Assembly (NCBI GenBank): GCA_003242275.1
Contig: QGUX01000008.1
Coordinates: forward strand, 1 to 26,685
DNA: 26,685 nt
Source: Pseudomonadota bacterium
GTDB taxonomy: Bacteria > Pseudomonadota > Gammaproteobacteria > Steroidobacterales > Steroidobacteraceae
Direction of reading: 5' to 3'
Below the pieces are notes generated by a model. That model searched no databases. It was not told the origin of the DNA and saw only the letters and a list, made by a program, of their open reading frames with translations. The translations under genes and the position numbers were made by a program. Shown here in pieces: positions 24,978 through 26,685 of this stretch. Each line of letters starts with the position of its first letter. Positions within the stretch are counted from its first letter, which is position 1.

Positions 24978-25061
24978 CGCGGTGCCCCGTATTGGTGCAG
25001 CTTCAGTGGACACTGGGGGCCGGAAGGCTGCGGACCCCCCGGTTTGGCGCTAGGATGGCTG

Positions 25062-25077
25062 TGGCACGAAAGGTGCA
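25062..25077 (+). promoter_or_regulatory. Sigma-54-type promoter upstream of the PII gene
   Basis: TGGCACG-AAAG-GTGCA matches the -24/-12 consensus TGGCACG-N4-TTGCA except for G in place of the first T of the -12 box. The essential GG (25063-25064) and GC (25075-25076) are 12 bases apart as required. Transcription would start near 25088, about 54 bases before the ATG. PII genes are classic NtrC/sigma-54 targets, which supports the call. No clear NtrC site was found. Confidence 0.7.
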
Positions 25078-25123
25078 ATCTCTCATCCAGTCCCTGGACC
25101 GCTCGGAACGCGATTGAGAATAA

Positions 25124-25480
<357 letters not shown>

Positions 25481-25514
25481 CAGCCGTTTGACCTAATCCT
25501 GCGTCATTTCCAGC

Positions 25515-25545
25515 GCGGAGCCTGGCGTGATCCGCCAGGCTCCGC
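25515..25545. terminator. Stem-loop between the PII and ilvH genes
   Basis: A perfect 13-bp stem (GCGGAGCCTGGCG / CGCCAGGCTCCGC) with a TGATC loop lies 34 bases after the PII stop and is shared by the convergent ilvH transcript. Neither side has a T-tract. A 12-bp palindrome, CCCGGGCCCGGG, lies nearby at 25576-25587. Confidence 0.65.
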
Positions 25546-25591
25546 CGCGCGTCCGGCCGCCGGGGAACCGCGGCGCCCGGGCCCGGGACCC

Positions 25592-26095
25592 TCAGGCCTG
25601 CACCACGTGCAGCGTGGGTTCCTGGCGCGACATCGCCAGGGCGCCGCTGCGCACGATCTCCAGCAGTTCGCCCTGGGCGGCGAGCTCCCGGGCCAGTTCG
25701 GTGATTGCCGCCTCGCTGGAGGTCAGCTCCACGATCAGGTAGTCGCGCTCCTCGACCAGCAGCCGGCCCCCGGCCGCCAGCACCTGCTCCCGCATCTTCT
25801 CGCGCACCGCCGGCCGGACCCGCAGCTTCAGCAGGGCCAGCTCCCGCTCCAGGTGGTCCTCGCCGGTCATGTCGTCCACGGCCACCACGTCGATCAGCTT
25901 GTGGAGCTGGTTGACGATCTGCTGCACCACGGCGTCGGAACCCTGCGTAACGAGGGTCAGCCGCGACAGGGTGGGGTCGTCGGTCGCTGACACGGACAGC
26001 GATTCGATGTTGTAGCCGCGGCTGGAGAACAGCCCGGCGACCCGGGAGAGGGCCCCGGACTCGTTCTGCAGGAGAATTCCGATGATGTGACGCAT
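25592..26095 (-). CDS. ilvH: Acetolactate synthase small (regulatory) subunit
   Basis: This 167-residue protein activates the large subunit of acetohydroxyacid synthase and gives it valine feedback, in the first shared step of valine, leucine and isoleucine synthesis. The N-terminal ACT domain reads HIIGILLQNESGALSRVAGLFSSRGYNIESL; Asn11, Gly14 and Asn29, known in E. coli IlvH to affect valine inhibition, are present, so feedback is expected. A second ACT-like half follows (ALLKLRVRP to YLIVELTSSEAAITEL). ATG 26095 has no clear Shine-Dalgarno; AAGG lies 15 bases away. The gene faces away from the large-subunit gene instead of following it. Confidence 0.94.
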   Translation of the reverse strand: MRHIIGILLQNESGALSRVAGLFSSRGYNIESLSVSATDDPTLSRLTLVTQGSDAVVQQIVNQLHKLIDVVAVDDMTGEDHLERELALLKLRVRPAVREKMREQVLAAGGRLLVEERDYLIVELTSSEAAITELARELAAQGELLEIVRSGALAMSRQEPTLHVVQA

Positions 26096-26124
26096 AGTTG
26101 TCGCATGTTAACCTTTCCAACCCC
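26096..26124. promoter_or_regulatory. 29-base divergent gap between ilvH and the large-subunit gene
   Basis: This gap must carry, or be flanked within coding sequence by, start signals for both acetolactate synthase subunits. It contains GTTAAC but no Shine-Dalgarno toward either gene and no -35/-10 pair. Leaderless or internally promoted transcripts are possible. Confidence 0.4.
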
Positions 26125-26685
26125 ATGAACGACACCGCCACCAAGGCCGATCCTCCGGCACACCCCCTCGCAGGCCAGGTCATGACCGGAGCGGCGATGG
26201 TGGTACAGGCCATCGCGGATGAAGGCACCACCGCCATCTTCGGATACAGCGGCGGCGCGGTGCTGCCCTGTTATGACGCGGTGTTCCTCTACAACGAGGC
26301 CCAGGTCAAGGCGGGCAAGCCGCAGCTGCCGCTGATCGTTCCCGCCAACGAGCAGGCCGCCGGCTTCATGGCGGCCGGCTACTCGCGATCCACCGGCCAG
26401 GTAGGCGTGGCCATGGTCACCTCCGGCCCCGGCGCCACCAACATGGTCACGCCGGTGCGCGACTGCATGGCCGACTCCATCCCCATGGTGGTGATCTGCG
26501 GCCAGGTGGCGCGCGCCGCCATCGGTTCCGACGCCTTCCAGGAGGCGCCGATCGCCGCCGTGATGGGCGCGGTGGCCAAGCACGTGTTCCTGGTGACCGA
26601 GCCCGAGAAGCTCGAGGGCACCATCCGCGCCGCCTTCGAGCTGGCGCGCACCGGCCGTCCCGGCCCGGTGGTGGTCGACATCCCG
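26125..26685 (+). CDS. ilvB: Acetolactate synthase large (catalytic) subunit, 3' end outside window
   Basis: 187 codons are open to the window edge with no stop. The thiamine-diphosphate enzyme joins two pyruvates, or pyruvate and 2-ketobutyrate, in branched-chain amino acid synthesis. The N-terminal domain reads GAAMVVQAIADEG, IFGYSGGAVLPCYDAV, PANEQAAGFMAAGYSR (with the conserved cofactor-activating Glu), VTSGPGATNMVTP, DSIPMVVICGQV, DAFQEAPI and ARTGRPGPVVVDIP. An insert of about ten residues (YNEAQVKAGKPQ) before the Glu motif is absent from E. coli IlvB or IlvI. The ATG at 26125 has no Shine-Dalgarno. ATG 26182, in frame and directly before GAAMVVQ, would give a more usual N-terminus. 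Other pyruvate-oxidase-like family members are less likely given ilvH next door. Confidence 0.9.
   Translation, partial: MNDTATKADPPAHPLAGQVMTGAAMVVQAIADEGTTAIFGYSGGAVLPCYDAVFLYNEAQVKAGKPQLPLIVPANEQAAGFMAAGYSRSTGQVGVAMVTSGPGATNMVTPVRDCMADSIPMVVICGQVARAAIGSDAFQEAPIAAVMGAVAKHVFLVTEPEKLEGTIRAAFELARTGRPGPVVVDIP

Noticed and set aside
25576..25587. 12-bp palindrome CCCGGGCCCGGG as an operator
   Set aside because: Simple GC palindromes arise easily at this composition, and it lies in a convergent 3' region where an operator is unlikely.

Overview
The window is a G+C-rich bacterial chromosome segment of about two-thirds G+C by eye, packed with genes. The organism is most likely a gammaproteobacterium. 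The basis is the group-1 (E. coli-type) glutamate-cysteine ligase, a GlnK/GlnB-type PII protein, an S46 dipeptidyl-peptidase and a GlyGly-CTERM-like exoprotease. Placement near Xanthomonadales/Nevskiales/Steroidobacterales is inference. I saw no tRNA, rRNA, CRISPR array, insertion sequence or phage gene, and no gene-free stretch over 300 bases.

Left part (1-6260): an envelope and export block. It holds the 3' part of a large RTX calcium-binding protein, then two minus-strand genes: a lysine-rich secreted protein of unknown function and a lipoprotein whose C-terminal half looks like a secretin barrel domain behind a TPR-like N-terminus. A small six-cysteine secreted protein lies divergent to them. 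This is the least familiar part of the window.

Signalling and acetate block (6365-12117, all plus strand): a NarL-type response regulator, a seven-transmembrane (7TMR-DISM-like) histidine kinase, a stand-alone EAL phosphodiesterase and acetyl-CoA synthetase. Repeats lie between regulator and kinase, and a bidirectional terminator closes the block.

Minus-strand run (12228-22033), read right to left: an overlapping gene chain of thiolase, dienelactone hydrolase-family protein, ferrochelatase and VOC protein; then an S46 dipeptidyl-peptidase, a GNAT acetyltransferase, two tandem short-chain dehydrogenases carrying twin-arginine signal peptides, and a secreted NTF2-like protein. The last three probably form one unit acting outside the cytoplasm.

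Right part (22093-26685): gshA faces and overlaps a secreted metzincin protease with a GlyGly-CTERM-like tail. Next come a PII gene behind a sigma-54-like promoter, ilvH, and the 5' end of the acetolactate synthase large-subunit gene. ilvH and the large-subunit gene are divergent, only 29 bases apart, unlike the usual ilvBH operon.

Best candidates for something new are the TPR-secretin lipoprotein with its exported neighbours, the pair of Tat-exported SDRs with an NTF2-like partner, and the divergent ilvH/ilvB arrangement.
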